A stretch of 64,000 bases of DNA from Rhodanobacter soli (GTDB lineage Bacteria; Pseudomonadota; Gammaproteobacteria; Xanthomonadales; Rhodanobacteraceae): contig NZ_JBEPSD010000003.1 of assembly GCF_040548735.1 (NCBI RefSeq), positions 62,001 to 126,000 of the forward strand, given 5' to 3'. This document shows, in pieces, positions 24,641 through 34,485 of this stretch. Positions within the stretch are counted from its first letter, which is position 1, and each line of letters begins with the position of its first letter. Made by a program: the position numbers and the translations under genes. The notes beneath the pieces are model-generated. The model searched no databases, was not told where the DNA came from, and worked only from the letters and a program-made list of their open reading frames with translations.

Positions 24641-25567
24641 TCAGCGGTGGCTGAACCGCTGCAGCAGCAGTTGCCACGGCCGGCACGGCACGATCGAGCC
24701 ACGCCGCAGCGCGATGACCAGCAAGGCCAGCGTGCACAGCGAGCACAGGCCCAGCGCGACCACCGACGCTTCGGCGCCGAACACGCCGCCGCTGAGCCAG
24801 TCCGGACCGCTGCGGGTGGACACCAGCCAGCCGTCAGCCGGGGTGCCGGAGACCGGGATGCCGTAGATCGTGCCCTGGGCGAAGTTCCAGGCCGCGTGCA
24901 GGCCCATGCATAGCGGCAGCGAGCGGGTCAGGTGGTAGATCATGCCGAACAGCAGGCCGGCCTCGATCGCGATCGCCGCCGAACTCCATAGTGTGGCGCC
25001 GGGGTTGCCGACGTGCGCCGCGCCGAAGAACAGTGCCGAGACCAGCAGCGCCCACCAGCTGCCCAGCCCTTCCTCGACGATGCGGAACAGCACGCCGCGG
25101 CAGATGATCTCCTCGCCGATGCCGGCACCCAGTCCCACCATCAGCAGGGCCGGTACCCATGGCGCATCCGGGTTGGTGCCGGTGACGTGGTAGCTGCCCA
25201 GCAGGTACAGCACGCCGACCACCGCGCTGAACAGCAGCAGGCCGGCGGCCGCGCCGACGGCGCCATCCGGCAGCAGCCGGCGTGGCGCCAGTTCGATGAT
25301 CGGGCGGCGTTCTACCAGCCGAACCAGCAGGAGATAGGCAAGCAGCGCCGGCAGTGCGCGCATCAGCAACTGTGCCAGGCCGTGGATGGTGGCCGGGGCG
25401 TCCTTGCCGAGCCAGCCCAGCGCGTGCATCAGCGCGCCTGTCGCGAAGCTCAGCGCCATGAACAGCAGCACGAAGATCGCGATCCGCGCCAGCGGCGAGA
25501 ACAGCAACCAGCGCATCCAGCGTGGCGCATCGGGCGGCGTGGTGAAGGCGATGGTCTGGTCGTGCAT
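24641..25567 (-). CDS. CPBP-family intramembrane metalloprotease
   Basis: Multi-pass membrane protein of 308 residues in the CPBP (CAAX protease / Abi) family. The signature motifs are visible: GIGEEIICRGVLF (EExxxR, about residues 161-173), a second motif FFGAAHVGNPG (FxxxH), and a third histidine-bearing motif LHAAWNFAQGT. These supply the predicted active-site Glu and His residues. About eight hydrophobic helices are present. Bacterial members can process membrane proteins or bacteriocin-related peptides; no substrate is suggested by context. It is 52 bp downstream of prfC on the same strand and may be co-transcribed. The ATG at 25567 removes an unrelated Arg-rich upstream extension. Confidence 0.88.
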   Translation of the reverse strand: MHDQTIAFTTPPDAPRWMRWLLFSPLARIAIFVLLFMALSFATGALMHALGWLGKDAPATIHGLAQLLMRALPALLAYLLLVRLVERRPIIELAPRRLLPDGAVGAAAGLLLFSAVVGVLYLLGSYHVTGTNPDAPWVPALLMVGLGAGIGEEIICRGVLFRIVEEGLGSWWALLVSALFFGAAHVGNPGATLWSSAAIAIEAGLLFGMIYHLTRSLPLCMGLHAAWNFAQGTIYGIPVSGTPADGWLVSTRSGPDWLSGGVFGAEASVVALGLCSLCTLALLVIALRRGSIVPCRPWQLLLQRFSHR

Positions 25568-25619
25568 GCTTGGGTCCCCCGGCAAAGACCCGCACGTTAG
25601 CAGCGGCGTCGCGTTGCTG

Positions 25620-27221
25620 CTACAGCTCCACCGCCGCCGCATGCTCGCGCGTATTGGCGAAGCGCACCTGCGGCCAGCGCTCCTGCGCCAGCTGCAGGTT
25701 GACCCGCGTCGGCGCGATGTAGACCAGTTCGCCGGCGCCGTCGATGGCGAGGTGCATCGCGTTCTTCTCGCGGAACTCGGCCAGTTTCTTCTCGTCGTCG
25801 CAATGCACCCAGCGCGCGGTGGTTACCGTCACCGGCTCGAAGCTGGCGTCGACGTTGTACTCGTCCTTCAGCCGGTAGGCGACCACTTCGAACTGCAACA
25901 CGCCGACTGCGCCCAGGATCAGGTCGTTCGACATCAGCGGGCGGAAGAACTGGGTGGCGCCTTCCTCGCTCAGTTGCGCGAGGCCCTTCTGGAGCGCCTT
26001 CATCTTCAGCGGGTCGCGCAGTCGCGCGCGGCGGAACAGCTCAGGCGCGAAGTTCGGGATGCCGGTGAACGTGACCAGCTCGCCCTCGGTGAAGGTGTCG
26101 CCGATGGTGATGGTGCCGTGGTTGTGCAGGCCGATCACGTCGCCCGGATACGCCGTCTCGACGATCTCGCGGTCGCTGGCCATGAAGGTCAGCGCGTTGG
26201 CGATGCGCACCTCCTTGCCGGTGCGCGTCTGGATCATCTTCATGCCGGCGTTGTAGGTTCCCGAGCACACGCGCATGAACGCTACGCGGTCGCGGTGCGC
26301 CGGGTCCATGTTCGCCTGGATTTTGAACACGAAGCCGGAAAGCTTGTCCTCCTCCGGCTGGATCTCGCGCGTGGTGGTGGCGCGCGGGCGCGGCGATGGC
26401 GCGTGCTCGACGAAGAAATCCAGCAGCAGCTGCACGCCAAAGTTATTCACCGCCGAGCCGAAGAACACCGGCGTCTGCCGGCCGGCCAGGTACTCGTCGA
26501 TGTCGAACGAGGGCGCGGCGCCCTGCACCAGTTCGAGTTCCTCGCGCAGCTCGCGCATCGCCTCGACACCGATCTTCTCGGCCAGGCCGGGCGCATCGAG
26601 GCCCTTGAAGATGGTCGAGTCCTGCCGCGTGAAATTCTTGCCCTGCTCGAAGATGTGCACCTCGTCCAGCGCCAGGTGGTACACGCCCTTCAGCCGCTTG
26701 CCCATGCCGATCGGCCAGGTCAGCGGGGCGCAGGCGATGCCCAGCACCGACTCCACCTCGTCCAGCAGCTCGATCGGCGAGCGGCCCTCGCGGTCGAGCT
26801 TGTTGATGAAGGTCATGATCGGCGTGTCGCGCAGCCGGCACACTTCCATCAGCTTGATCGTGCGCTCCTCCACACCCTTGGCGCAGTCGATCACCATCAG
26901 CGCCGAATCCACCGCGGTCAGCACGCGGTAGGTGTCCTCGGAAAAGTCCGCATGTCCCGGCGTGTCGAGCAGGTTGACGATCTTGCCGTCGTACGGGAAC
27001 TGCATCACCGACGAGGTCACCGAAATGCCGCGCTCCTTCTCCAGCGCCATCCAGTCCGAGGTGGCGCTGCGCGACGTCTTTCGACTCTTCACCGACCCCG
27101 CCATCTGGATCGCGCCGCCGAACAGCAGCAGCTTCTCGGTCAGCGTGGTCTTGCCCGCGTCAGGGTGGCTGACGATGGCGAAGGTGCGGCGGCGGCGGGT
27201 TTCTTGGAGATGGGTGGGCAT
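25620..27221 (-). CDS. prfC: Peptide chain release factor 3
   Basis: Translational GTPase that recycles RF1/RF2 from the ribosome after termination. The 533-residue protein has the G-domain motifs [15 protein letters not shown] (G1, near residue 18), the [14 protein letters not shown] block (G3) and NKLDREG (G4), followed by EF-Tu-like domain 2 and the RF3-specific C-terminal domain. The RF3-type N-terminus includes [14 protein letters not shown], distinct from EF-G and LepA. The ATG at 27221 follows a clear Met-Pro-Thr start typical of RF3. Upstream minus-strand DNA contains TACAAT at about 27259-27254 that could be a -10 box, without a convincing -35. Confidence 0.96.
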   Translation of the reverse strand: MPTHLQETRRRRTFAIVSHPDAGKTTLTEKLLLFGGAIQMAGSVKSRKTSRSATSDWMALEKERGISVTSSVMQFPYDGKIVNLLDTPGHADFSEDTYRVLTAVDSALMVIDCAKGVEERTIKLMEVCRLRDTPIMTFINKLDREGRSPIELLDEVESVLGIACAPLTWPIGMGKRLKGVYHLALDEVHIFEQGKNFTRQDSTIFKGLDAPGLAEKIGVEAMRELREELELVQGAAPSFDIDEYLAGRQTPVFFGSAVNNFGVQLLLDFFVEHAPSPRPRATTTREIQPEEDKLSGFVFKIQANMDPAHRDRVAFMRVCSGTYNAGMKMIQTRTGKEVRIANALTFMASDREIVETAYPGDVIGLHNHGTITIGDTFTEGELVTFTGIPNFAPELFRRARLRDPLKMKALQKGLAQLSEEGATQFFRPLMSNDLILGAVGVLQFEVVAYRLKDEYNVDASFEPVTVTTARWVHCDDEKKLAEFREKNAMHLAIDGAGELVYIAPTRVNLQLAQERWPQVRFANTREHAAAVEL

Positions 27222-27383
27222 GGGGTGCGGGTTGGCTGGAGCGCGAACCGGTAATTGTAGCGTGGAATGGTCGATGGCCTTGCGTCACCGACTTCCCCGG
27301 TTGGGGCGCCGCCAAAGGCGGGCGTTCACGACCTGGGTTGCACCCTCGCTTTCATGAAGCGGTTGGATTTGAGAAATAGCCAG

Positions 27384-27983
27384 CTACATCCTCGGTGCAT
27401 ACTCGATTGACCACATCAACCACGCGATATTAAAAATTGCCAAGCCTATGTAGCTGGCAACGTTGGCGCGAAATACGGCTGCTCTTACTTGCGATGCTGG
27501 AAACCCCCGTTCAAGGCGAGCCACTATGGGTGCCTCGATAAAATATGATGCAAAAAAGAATGGAACGAGAAGGGCGAGAGACGCTGCCGGGACCATCCAG
27601 TACAACTCTCGCTCGTATGGAATGAGCCACGGTGCCTGCCATGTCACTGCGAGAAATTTCTGCAAGGGTGTGGTCAGGTCGTGTGCTGATCCGCCGTCGG
27701 TGACAAGCTCTAAAATTACCAACGCAACCCAAGTCAAGGGAATTCCGATAATCGTAGAAACCACATTGGCGATAGCCGTGGATTTCGCTAGTAGGGCAGC
27801 TCTTGTTTTGAGAGCCCGCGCAAGCACGACGGTCTCCACTAGAACAATTGGTATAAGAGACACGACCATGGCCGGAAAGGTCACGAACAGCATAGGAACG
27901 CCGGCATCTGCACTTGCAGCGACCGTAAAAAGGCTCATTGAAGTGGCGGTTGCCAGTAAACGCCCAGCGCGAATCTTCTGCAT
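27384..27983 (-). CDS. Hypothetical multi-pass membrane protein of atypical base composition
   Basis: I do not recognise a family. The 199-residue protein has an N-terminal hydrophobic stretch resembling a signal sequence (LLATATSMSLFTVAASADAG) and about four more membrane helices, including FPAMVVSLIPIVLVETVVLA, ANVVSTIIGIPLTWVALVIL, VPAASLALLVPFFFASYFI and ASYIGLAIFNIAWLMW. The DNA is clearly lower in GC than its neighbours, with A/T-rich codons that are rare elsewhere in the window, suggesting recent transfer. The ATG at 27983 is used; an upstream TTG at 27998 is also in frame. No mobile-element genes or repeats flank it. Function cannot be inferred from context. Confidence 0.7.
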   Translation of the reverse strand: MQKIRAGRLLATATSMSLFTVAASADAGVPMLFVTFPAMVVSLIPIVLVETVVLARALKTRAALLAKSTAIANVVSTIIGIPLTWVALVILELVTDGGSAHDLTTPLQKFLAVTWQAPWLIPYERELYWMVPAASLALLVPFFFASYFIEAPIVARLERGFPASQVRAAVFRANVASYIGLAIFNIAWLMWSIEYAPRM

Positions 27984-28037
27984 GGTGGCGGAACCCAAGG
28001 TATTTTTGATGTTGCATCGGCCAAAAAATCAGCGCCT

Positions 28038-29435
28038 TTACTTGGCCAACTGCACCAACACCCGATGCCAGAACTCCAGCCCCGCTTCGACTTCCGAGGC
28101 CGGCAGCTTCTCGTTGAGTCCGTGGGCGAAGGTGTCGTCGGGTTTGGTGAAGGCGGCATCGATGCCGTAGCTGGGGACGCCGGCGTTGCGGAAGTACATG
28201 CTGTCGGAGGCGCCGGCGGACATGCTGGGCACCACTTCGATGCCAGGGAAGCGCGCGTGCACGGCGGCGGTGACGGCGGCGATCACGTCCTGGCGCAGTG
28301 GCGAGGCGGGGCTGGCCACGGGCGGGGGTGGCAGCACGGCGACGGTTGCGGACTTGTCGTCGATCACCTTGACCAGTGTGTCGCGCACGCTGTCGACCGG
28401 GGTGCCCGGGAAGATGCGGCAGTTGATGTTGACGCTGGCGCTTTGCGGCAGCGCGTTGAGTGCGTGGCCGCCGTTGAGCATGGTGGCCACGCAGGTGGTG
28501 CGGATCTGGCCGACATAGGCGGGATCGGCCGAGATGGTGGCCGCGGCGGCAGCGTCATCGGGGTGGGCGGCGAAGCGGGTCATCGCCGCGCCCAGCGGGC
28601 CGGGCGTGTTGGCGCCGAGCGCACGCAGCGAGGCGAGCGTGATCTCGTTGCTGAGCGGCGGAAACTGGTAGCTGGCGACACGGTCGATGACGCGCGCCAG
28701 CCGATAGATCGCATTATCGTCGTTGGGTTCGCTGGAGTGTCCGCCGGCCGAGGCCAGGCTGATGTGGAAGTCCGCATAGGTCTTTTCGGCGGCCTGGATC
28801 TGGTACAGCGCGGGCTTGCCGGTATCGGGGTTCAAGATGCCGCCGCCGGCATCGGCGTTGAGCAGGAACTCGGCGTCGTGGTAGCGCCTCGCCAGTTCGC
28901 GGGTCGAGGCCATCGTGGTCTCTTCGTCGCCGGACAGCAGCAGGATCAGGTCGTGGCGCGGCTTGAAGCCCTCGCGCTTGAGCCGGATCAGCGTCTCGAC
29001 CAGCACCACCACGGCGGTTTTCATGTCGGCGCTGCCGCGGCCGTAGAGGTAGCCGTTCTCCTCGATCAGGGTGAACGGGTCGCGGGTCCAGTCCTGGCGC
29101 TTCGCCGCCACCACGTCCATATGCCCGGACAGCAGGATCGGTTTGCCTTCACCGGTGCCGCGATAGCGCGCCACCAGCGCGGCGGTTTCGCCCACCGGGA
29201 TGATCTCGACATCGCTGTCGGCAAAGCCGGCAGCCTTGAGCTTGCCGGCCAGATACGAGGCCAGCACCGGCACCTGGTGCTCGCCCTCGACCGTGGGGAT
29301 GCTGATGGCATGCTTCAGCATGCCCATGGTTTCGGGCAGCGCCGCGGCGGCGGTGCCGGCGTGAGCCATGCCGATGCCGGCGCAGAAGGCCAGCGCGGCC
29401 GCTGCGGCGGGCCCAAGTGCTCGTGGTGCTCTCAT
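28038..29435 (-). CDS. M20-family zinc metallopeptidase, exported
   Basis: Zinc peptidase of the M20 (ArgE/DapE/CPG2) family, 465 residues, with an N-terminal Sec signal (about residues 1-26, ending GMAHAG). Catalytic landmarks: LLSGHMDVVA supplies the first zinc His and catalytic Asp; GRGSADMKTAVVV the bridging Asp; LLLSGDEETTM the catalytic Glu pair; ASAGGHSSEPNDDNA marks the dimerisation domain; and FAHGLNEKLP near the C-terminus carries the last zinc His. Likely a periplasmic di- or aminoacyl-peptidase. The ATG at 29435 has AGGGGA 8 bases upstream on the coding strand, which favours it over the ATG at 29453. It is divergent from the manganese riboswitch and mntP. Confidence 0.9.
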   Translation of the reverse strand: MRAPRALGPAAAAALAFCAGIGMAHAGTAAAALPETMGMLKHAISIPTVEGEHQVPVLASYLAGKLKAAGFADSDVEIIPVGETAALVARYRGTGEGKPILLSGHMDVVAAKRQDWTRDPFTLIEENGYLYGRGSADMKTAVVVLVETLIRLKREGFKPRHDLILLLSGDEETTMASTRELARRYHDAEFLLNADAGGGILNPDTGKPALYQIQAAEKTYADFHISLASAGGHSSEPNDDNAIYRLARVIDRVASYQFPPLSNEITLASLRALGANTPGPLGAAMTRFAAHPDDAAAAATISADPAYVGQIRTTCVATMLNGGHALNALPQSASVNINCRIFPGTPVDSVRDTLVKVIDDKSATVAVLPPPPVASPASPLRQDVIAAVTAAVHARFPGIEVVPSMSAGASDSMYFRNAGVPSYGIDAAFTKPDDTFAHGLNEKLPASEVEAGLEFWHRVLVQLAK

Positions 29436-29564
29436 GCGAGGTCCCCTGTGCATGTCTTGAACGAAATCCGAGTATGCGCGGCGGTTCGCCTGCCTGCATC
29501 TGCCGGGTTCGCCGCGCCGCTGTGCTAACCTAGCCGCCGCGCTGGCGGTCATGCCGGCAGCGCG

Positions 29565-29690
29565 ACACCCTTTGGGGAGTAGCCTGCCTCGTTCCGCGAG
29601 GCGTCTTCGTCAACATGCTCGGCTTATCCTGCCGTGGCGAAGACACCGATCCTGGTTGGCGAGACCAACGGCTGACGGCGCCACAGCGGT
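29565..29690 (+). promoter_or_regulatory. yybP-ykoY (manganese) riboswitch
   Basis: The region between the M20 gene and mntP holds conserved yybP-ykoY aptamer blocks in order: GGGGAGTAGCC (29574-29584), GTCAACATGCTC (29609-29620) and GGCGAGACC (29658-29666). These are diagnostic of the Mn(II)-sensing class found upstream of mntP in E. coli and other bacteria. The aptamer ends about 50 bases before the mntP ATG. Expected logic, by analogy, is that Mn(II) binding raises MntP synthesis. Aptamer bounds are approximate. Confidence 0.93.
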
Positions 29691-29740
29691 GGGGCGCGCC
29701 GTCGTGCCGTTGCGCCTTTGCCCGACCGACCTGGCCACCC

Positions 29741-30307
29741 ATGAATCCCATCTCCATCCTGCTGCTCGGCTTTGCCATGTCCACCGACGCGTTCGCGGCG
29801 GCGATCGGCAAGGGCGCCGCCATGACCAGACCTCGGCTCAGCCAGGCGCTGCGCGCCGGCCTGATCTTCGGCGTGATCGAGGCGATCACCCCGGTGATCG
29901 GCTGGCTGCTGGGCAAGGGCGCCTCGCGCTACATCGAGGCGTGGGACCACTGGATCGCGTTCGGCCTGCTGCTGGTGCTGGGCCTGCACATGATCTGGAA
30001 CGGATGGAAGCCGGACGCGGACGAGCCGGTCGACGAGGCGAGGAAGCACGGCGTCGTCGGCCTCGCCATCACCGGCCTGTCCACCAGCATCGACGCGCTG
30101 GCAGTGGGCGTGGGGCTGGCCTTCGTCGACACGCCCATCGCCGTCGTGGCGGTGGTGATCGGCCTGTGCACGTTCACCATGGTCACGCTGGGCGTCATGC
30201 TGGGCCGCGTGCTGGGCGGGATGGTCGGCAAGCGCGCCGAGATCATCGGCGGCATCATCCTGATCGGCGTGGGCGCGGTGATCCTGTATGAGCATCTTTC
30301 CGCGTGA
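29741..30307 (+). CDS. mntP: Manganese efflux pump MntP
   Basis: Inner-membrane Mn(II) exporter of 188 residues with six predicted helices. Family signatures are [15 protein letters not shown] near the N-terminus and [17 protein letters not shown] in the second half, an internal repeat with paired Asp residues, typical of MntP (DUF204). The frame extends upstream to 29615, but that extension runs through the riboswitch; the ATG at 29741 begins the first helix. Upstream manganese riboswitch and gene identity support each other strongly. It is transcribed towards the TonB receptor gene. Confidence 0.96.
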   Translation: MNPISILLLGFAMSTDAFAAAIGKGAAMTRPRLSQALRAGLIFGVIEAITPVIGWLLGKGASRYIEAWDHWIAFGLLLVLGLHMIWNGWKPDADEPVDEARKHGVVGLAITGLSTSIDALAVGVGLAFVDTPIAVVAVVIGLCTFTMVTLGVMLGRVLGGMVGKRAEIIGGIILIGVGAVILYEHLSA

Positions 30308-30320
30308 CGGGCACTCCATG

Positions 30321-30347
30321 AAAAACCCGGGGATCGCTCCCCGGGTT
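30321..30347 (-). terminator. Intrinsic terminator of the TonB receptor gene
   Basis: Stem AACCCGGGGA (30324-30333) with TCCCCGGGTT (30338-30347), loop TCGC. The A run at 30321-30325 is a T run on the minus strand, so it terminates minus-strand transcription from the TonB receptor gene. An identical 27-bp copy is found at 34578-34604. Confidence 0.88.
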
Positions 30348-30376
30348 CCATGGCTTTCCCACGCTTGCCGGGTCGC

Positions 30377-33301
30377 CTACAGCTTGTAGTTCACGCCGAA
30401 CATCACCGTGCGGCCCCAGGTGTCGTACTCCAGCGGGCGCGTCAGCTGCACGTTGTTGGGCAGGCCGGAGATCTGCACGCTCTTGTCCGCCGTGTTGCTG
30501 AGGTTGCTGACCTGCAGCAGCAGCGACAGGCCGTTCAGGCTGCCCTCGGAGAACGCGTAGCCGAGCTGGAGGTCGGTCTGCCGGTTGGCCAGGATCTTGG
30601 TGTAGCCGAGCTGGTCGAACAGCGCCACGGCTTCGCCGGTGAAGGACGAGCGGTAGCGTTCGGCCACGCGCACCGACCAGCCGTACTTCTCGTAGTACAG
30701 CGCCAGGTTGGCGACCTTGCGCGACAGCCCGGGCAAGGTCGACGGGCCGCCGGGGATCGACGAGATCGAGTTTTTCGGGATGTTGCTGTTGGTCAGCGAG
30801 AAGTTGGCCAGCACGCCGAAGCCGTCCAGCGCCTGCGCCAGCAGCCCGCCTTCCAGCGCGCCGGAGAGTTCCAGGCCCTGCATCTTGCCGCCGGTGCCGT
30901 TCGCGGGCCGGGTGAACGAGCCGATGTTGCTGGTCGGGGTGAGCGTGGGGTCGTTGTTGGTGTAGTGCGAGAAGTCGTAGTCCAGCGTGGTCTGGTTGTA
31001 GATGTAGTTCAGCAGGTTCTTGTTGAACACCGCCGCGGCGAAGTAGCTGGACTTGCCGAAATAGAACTCGTACGACAGGTCGGTGCCGACCGCCACGTAC
31101 GGCTTCAGCTTCGGGTTGCCGCCGCTGCCGGACCACAGCACCTGGCCGGCGCCAGGGCCCTGCAGCACCTTCGACAGGCCGGCCGAGGTGGCGACCTTCT
31201 CGTCATCGATGCGCCCGCGCGCCATGGTCTTGGCCAGGCCGAAGCGCAGGTACTGGCGGTCGGTGAGATGCGCCACCAGGTTCAGGCTGGGCAGCACGTT
31301 GTTGTACTTGGCGCCGTCCGTGATGTGGCCGACCAGGGTGTCGCCGTTGGTCTGCAGTGCGGTGGAGGACTGGTCGGTACGCACGAACTGCACGCCCACG
31401 TTGCCGGTCAGCGGCACGTTGCCCAGCGTCGTCTCGATATTGAACTTGGCGTAGGCCACCGGGACCTTCTCTTCCACCGTGTAGTTGCGGCTCCAGTCGC
31501 CCTGTCCGTTGCGCTCGGTCAGGTAGAACTGGTTCGCCAGCGCGGCCAGCACGTTGTAGCTGAGCGCGCCAGGAATGCCGCCGTAGCCGAGCGAGGTCGG
31601 TGCCCACAGGAAGGCGGAATTCACCGGTGCGCTGAAGTGATTGTCGTAAGTGTCCGCCGTGGAGCCGTTGCCGTTCAACCAGGCGAACTGCACGTCGGCC
31701 TGCTTGGTCTTGGTGCGGTCGGAGTAGTTCACGCCCAGGTTCATGCTGCTGAAGATCCAGCCCAGGGGGTGGCTCACTTCCAGCCGCACGGCCTTTATGG
31801 TGTCCTTCTGGGTGTCGAACTCCTGGCGGCCGTTGTAGCCGTAGCCGTCCGGGTCGGTGAACACCACCTGGGACGGGTCGGCCAGGTTCACTGCCGGCGA
31901 GAAGTACGGGTAGCCGTTGCCGAGCGGGGTGCGGAAGTCGACGCTGGTGAAGGCGCCGCCGGCCAGGCCGGTGAACAGGTAGGCGTCGTGCAGCTTCTTC
32001 TTCGCGCTGGAGTACGAAAGGTCCGCGGTGGCTGTCCAGCCGTTGTCGAAGTCGTACTGGTTGTTCCAGCCGGCGGAGAACAGCTTGTCGTGTTCCTTGG
32101 TGTACTGGTTCTGCAGGATCGGCGCGATGCCGTCCATGGTGCCGGAGGTGACGATCGGGTAGGGCTGCGCCTGCGTGACGCCGACGTTGGAGTAGCTGAC
32201 GTTGTCCCACGGGCTGCTCGACCACTGTGCGCCGTTGGTGAACTTCTTCTCACCGAAGATGGAGTGGTACAGGTCCAGCGTGGAGTGGTAGTGGTCGCCC
32301 GGTGCCCATTCCAGCACGGCCATCAGGCCGCTGCGCTTCTGGGTCAGCGACTGCGCGCGCAGCTGCATGCCTTCCTGCGAGATCACGCCGTCGGGCATGC
32401 CGGGCGTGTGCGGCGCGCCCCAGTTGTCCTCGGCGCTGCCCGGGCCGTTATTCATGCTCCACCACCAGGCCTGGTACTGCTTTTCCTGGATCGGCGAGTC
32501 GAGATGGGCGAAGCCCACCGCGAGGCCCAGGGTGTGGTCGAAGAACTGGTCGATGTAGGAGATGCTGGCGCGGTGGCCCATGTCGCCGACGCCGCTGCCC
32601 GGGTTGAGCTTGCCGTTGCTGGTGTGCTCGCCGCGCAGGTTGACCGCGAAGGCGCGGTTGGGCAGGTCCAGCGGATGGATGGTGTGCAGGTCGACCGTGC
32701 CGGACAGGCCCTGGCCGATCAGGCTGGCGTCGGGCGTCTTGTAGATCGCCACGCCGCTGATCAGCTCGGACGGGTACTGGTCGTATTCGACGCCGCGGTT
32801 CTCGCCGATCGTGGCCTGCTCGCGCCCGTTCAGCGTGGTGCCGGCGAAACCGGGGTCCGTGCCGCGGATCGAGATCATGTTGGCGCGGCCGTTCAGGCGC
32901 TGGGTGGCCAGGCCCGGTACGCGCGACAGGCTCTCGGCGATGCTCGCGTCCGGCAGCTTGCCGATGTCCTCGGCCGAGATCGCCTCGATGATGTTGTCCG
33001 AGTTCTGCTTGGCCTTCAGCGAGTTCTCGATGCTGCCGCGGATGCCGGTGACGATGACGGCGTCGAGATTGCTCACCGTGTTCTCGGACTTCTTGTTCTT
33101 CTTTGCGCTGGCGTCGACCTTCTGGTCGACCGGTGCCGTCTGGCTGCCCGTCGGCGTGGTCGTCTGTTCCTGCACTTGTTGCGCCGAAGCCGCGCCGGCC
33201 AGGGTCAGTCCGAGCAGGGCGGCACAGGCGGCGGCCAGCGGTCGCTGATGGATACGGAGAGGCCGCGCAAGCAAGGTCGGCCGCGTGCGGAGAGTAGTCA
33301 T
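30377..33301 (-). CDS. TonB-dependent receptor (Xanthomonas/Caulobacter type)
   Basis: Outer-membrane active-transport receptor of 974 residues. Signal peptide at about residues 20-41 (cleavage near AGAASA), then a plug domain beginning LDAVIVTGIRGSIENSLKAKQ, the TonB-box-like and plug start typical of the TIGR01782 group. Plug motifs include IAESLSRVPGLATQRLNGR and MISIRGTDPGFAGTTLNGRE. The rest is a 22-stranded barrel ending in a C-terminal aromatic strand (GRTVMFGVNYKL). This family often imports plant or algal oligosaccharides, but the ligand here is unknown and no glycoside hydrolase is adjacent. The ATG at 33301 is preceded by AGGGAA. An upstream 227-bp gap separates it from the MBL-fold gene on the same strand. 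Confidence 0.93.
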   Translation of the reverse strand: MTTLRTRPTLLARPLRIHQRPLAAACAALLGLTLAGAASAQQVQEQTTTPTGSQTAPVDQKVDASAKKNKKSENTVSNLDAVIVTGIRGSIENSLKAKQNSDNIIEAISAEDIGKLPDASIAESLSRVPGLATQRLNGRANMISIRGTDPGFAGTTLNGREQATIGENRGVEYDQYPSELISGVAIYKTPDASLIGQGLSGTVDLHTIHPLDLPNRAFAVNLRGEHTSNGKLNPGSGVGDMGHRASISYIDQFFDHTLGLAVGFAHLDSPIQEKQYQAWWWSMNNGPGSAEDNWGAPHTPGMPDGVISQEGMQLRAQSLTQKRSGLMAVLEWAPGDHYHSTLDLYHSIFGEKKFTNGAQWSSSPWDNVSYSNVGVTQAQPYPIVTSGTMDGIAPILQNQYTKEHDKLFSAGWNNQYDFDNGWTATADLSYSSAKKKLHDAYLFTGLAGGAFTSVDFRTPLGNGYPYFSPAVNLADPSQVVFTDPDGYGYNGRQEFDTQKDTIKAVRLEVSHPLGWIFSSMNLGVNYSDRTKTKQADVQFAWLNGNGSTADTYDNHFSAPVNSAFLWAPTSLGYGGIPGALSYNVLAALANQFYLTERNGQGDWSRNYTVEEKVPVAYAKFNIETTLGNVPLTGNVGVQFVRTDQSSTALQTNGDTLVGHITDGAKYNNVLPSLNLVAHLTDRQYLRFGLAKTMARGRIDDEKVATSAGLSKVLQGPGAGQVLWSGSGGNPKLKPYVAVGTDLSYEFYFGKSSYFAAAVFNKNLLNYIYNQTTLDYDFSHYTNNDPTLTPTSNIGSFTRPANGTGGKMQGLELSGALEGGLLAQALDGFGVLANFSLTNSNIPKNSISSIPGGPSTLPGLSRKVANLALYYEKYGWSVRVAERYRSSFTGEAVALFDQLGYTKILANRQTDLQLGYAFSEGSLNGLSLLLQVSNLSNTADKSVQISGLPNNVQLTRPLEYDTWGRTVMFGVNYKL

Positions 33302-33528
33302 GATATTCCCTGGTCGAGATGGAGAGGTGCCCCCCGGCACCCGGATGCAGGCAACATCGCTGCCTGCGGTCGGACCATATGCTACTGCTCACCAGGGCCA
33401 GGGTGCTCCACCCCCGTTTCTCTTCGGTACAGGAACGGAGGCGTCGCTGTCGAACAGCACGGGCACGCCGTCGCCGACAGCCTCGGTACACCTTCCGCCG
33501 GATCGCATATTTCGGTTGCCGTGTGGTC

Positions 33529-34485
33529 CTACCACTCGCCCCGGCGGTGGTTGGATACCCAGCGGTACATGCCCACAATGTTCAACGTGTGCATGACGTC
33601 GAAGGCCGTCCAGTGCCTCACCTCGTCGCTGAACTTCACGTTGCGGTAGAGCTGATCCCACGGCTGGCCCGCGCGCACCAGATCCAGCACCTGCTGGTGC
33701 AGGTCGACCATGTAGGTGCGCAGTGCCGCTTCGTCGGCCTTGGTGGCGGGGCTGTAGTGGCCGACGTCGATGATGTCCACGTCCTGCTTTGCCACCCAGT
33801 CCAGCGTCTCGATCCAGCCGGGGTAGTAGAAGTCGAGGAAGTCGTTGTACGGCATCGACTTGCTTTCGCAGACGTCGGTGCACTGCAGCGCCTTGTACTT
33901 GGGGAACAGCACCATGGTCATGCTGTCCGAATGGCTGGGCGCGACCCGGTGCAACAGCACCGTTTCGCCACCCAGGGTGATCGTCATGTCGGTGTCGAAT
34001 ACGCGATCGGGCAGCGCGGTGGGGATTTTTTCGCCGACGATCGGTTCGAGCGCCCGCTGGTTGGCCACCACAATCGCGCCATCCTGCTGGAACACCTGGC
34101 CGCCGCTGATGTGGTCGGCGTGGCCGTGGGTGTAGACGACATATTTCACCTTCACGTTGAAGCGGTGCCGGATCTCGTCGCGCAGCCAGGTCGCCGTGCA
34201 GGTCATTGCGGGGTCGATCACCAGCGCGCCTTCCTTGGTGATCAGCACGAAGCCGCTGTGCACAGCCAGGCCGGGGCCGGTGGTGTGGCGATACAGACTG
34301 CCCTTGACCTGTACCAGGGCGCGCGGGTTGTCAGGGCAGGCGGTGGCGGTGAAATCCGGCAGGGTGGCGCGGTTGGCGTATTTCGCCGCGTCGACGGCCA
34401 TGCCGTTGTCGCTGGCATATCCGCTCACAGAAAACACCAGCAGCCACGCTGCCAGCATCGAGGAAACCGTCCCGGACGTTCTCAT
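33529..34485 (-). CDS. Exported MBL-fold metallo-hydrolase
   Basis: Metallo-beta-lactamase-fold hydrolase of 318 residues with a signal peptide (about residues 1-24, ending SGYA). The zinc motif THGHADHISGG (HxHxDH) lies near residue 120. APSHSDSMTMVLFP carries the next ligand His, and IDVGHYSPATKAD gives a C-terminal His. Substrate is unknown; it lacks features that would make it a classic beta-lactamase, and is closer in layout to periplasmic MBL hydrolases of broad type. The ATG at 34485 has GGGAGA upstream; an earlier in-frame ATG at 34545 would precede the Shine-Dalgarno sequence. It lies upstream of the TonB receptor on the same strand. Confidence 0.85.
   Translation of the reverse strand: MRTSGTVSSMLAAWLLVFSVSGYASDNGMAVDAAKYANRATLPDFTATACPDNPRALVQVKGSLYRHTTGPGLAVHSGFVLITKEGALVIDPAMTCTATWLRDEIRHRFNVKVKYVVYTHGHADHISGGQVFQQDGAIVVANQRALEPIVGEKIPTALPDRVFDTDMTITLGGETVLLHRVAPSHSDSMTMVLFPKYKALQCTDVCESKSMPYNDFLDFYYPGWIETLDWVAKQDVDIIDVGHYSPATKADEAALRTYMVDLHQQVLDLVRAGQPWDQLYRNVKFSDEVRHWTAFDVMHTLNIVGMYRWVSNHRRGEW

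Noticed and set aside
29615-29740. N-terminal extension of mntP
   Set aside because: It would be encoded by the manganese riboswitch; MntP proteins start at the first membrane helix, as at 29741.
30350-33649. 1099-residue plus-strand open frame opposite the TonB receptor
   Set aside because: Antisense to an intact receptor with signal peptide and plug motifs; composition is shadow-like.
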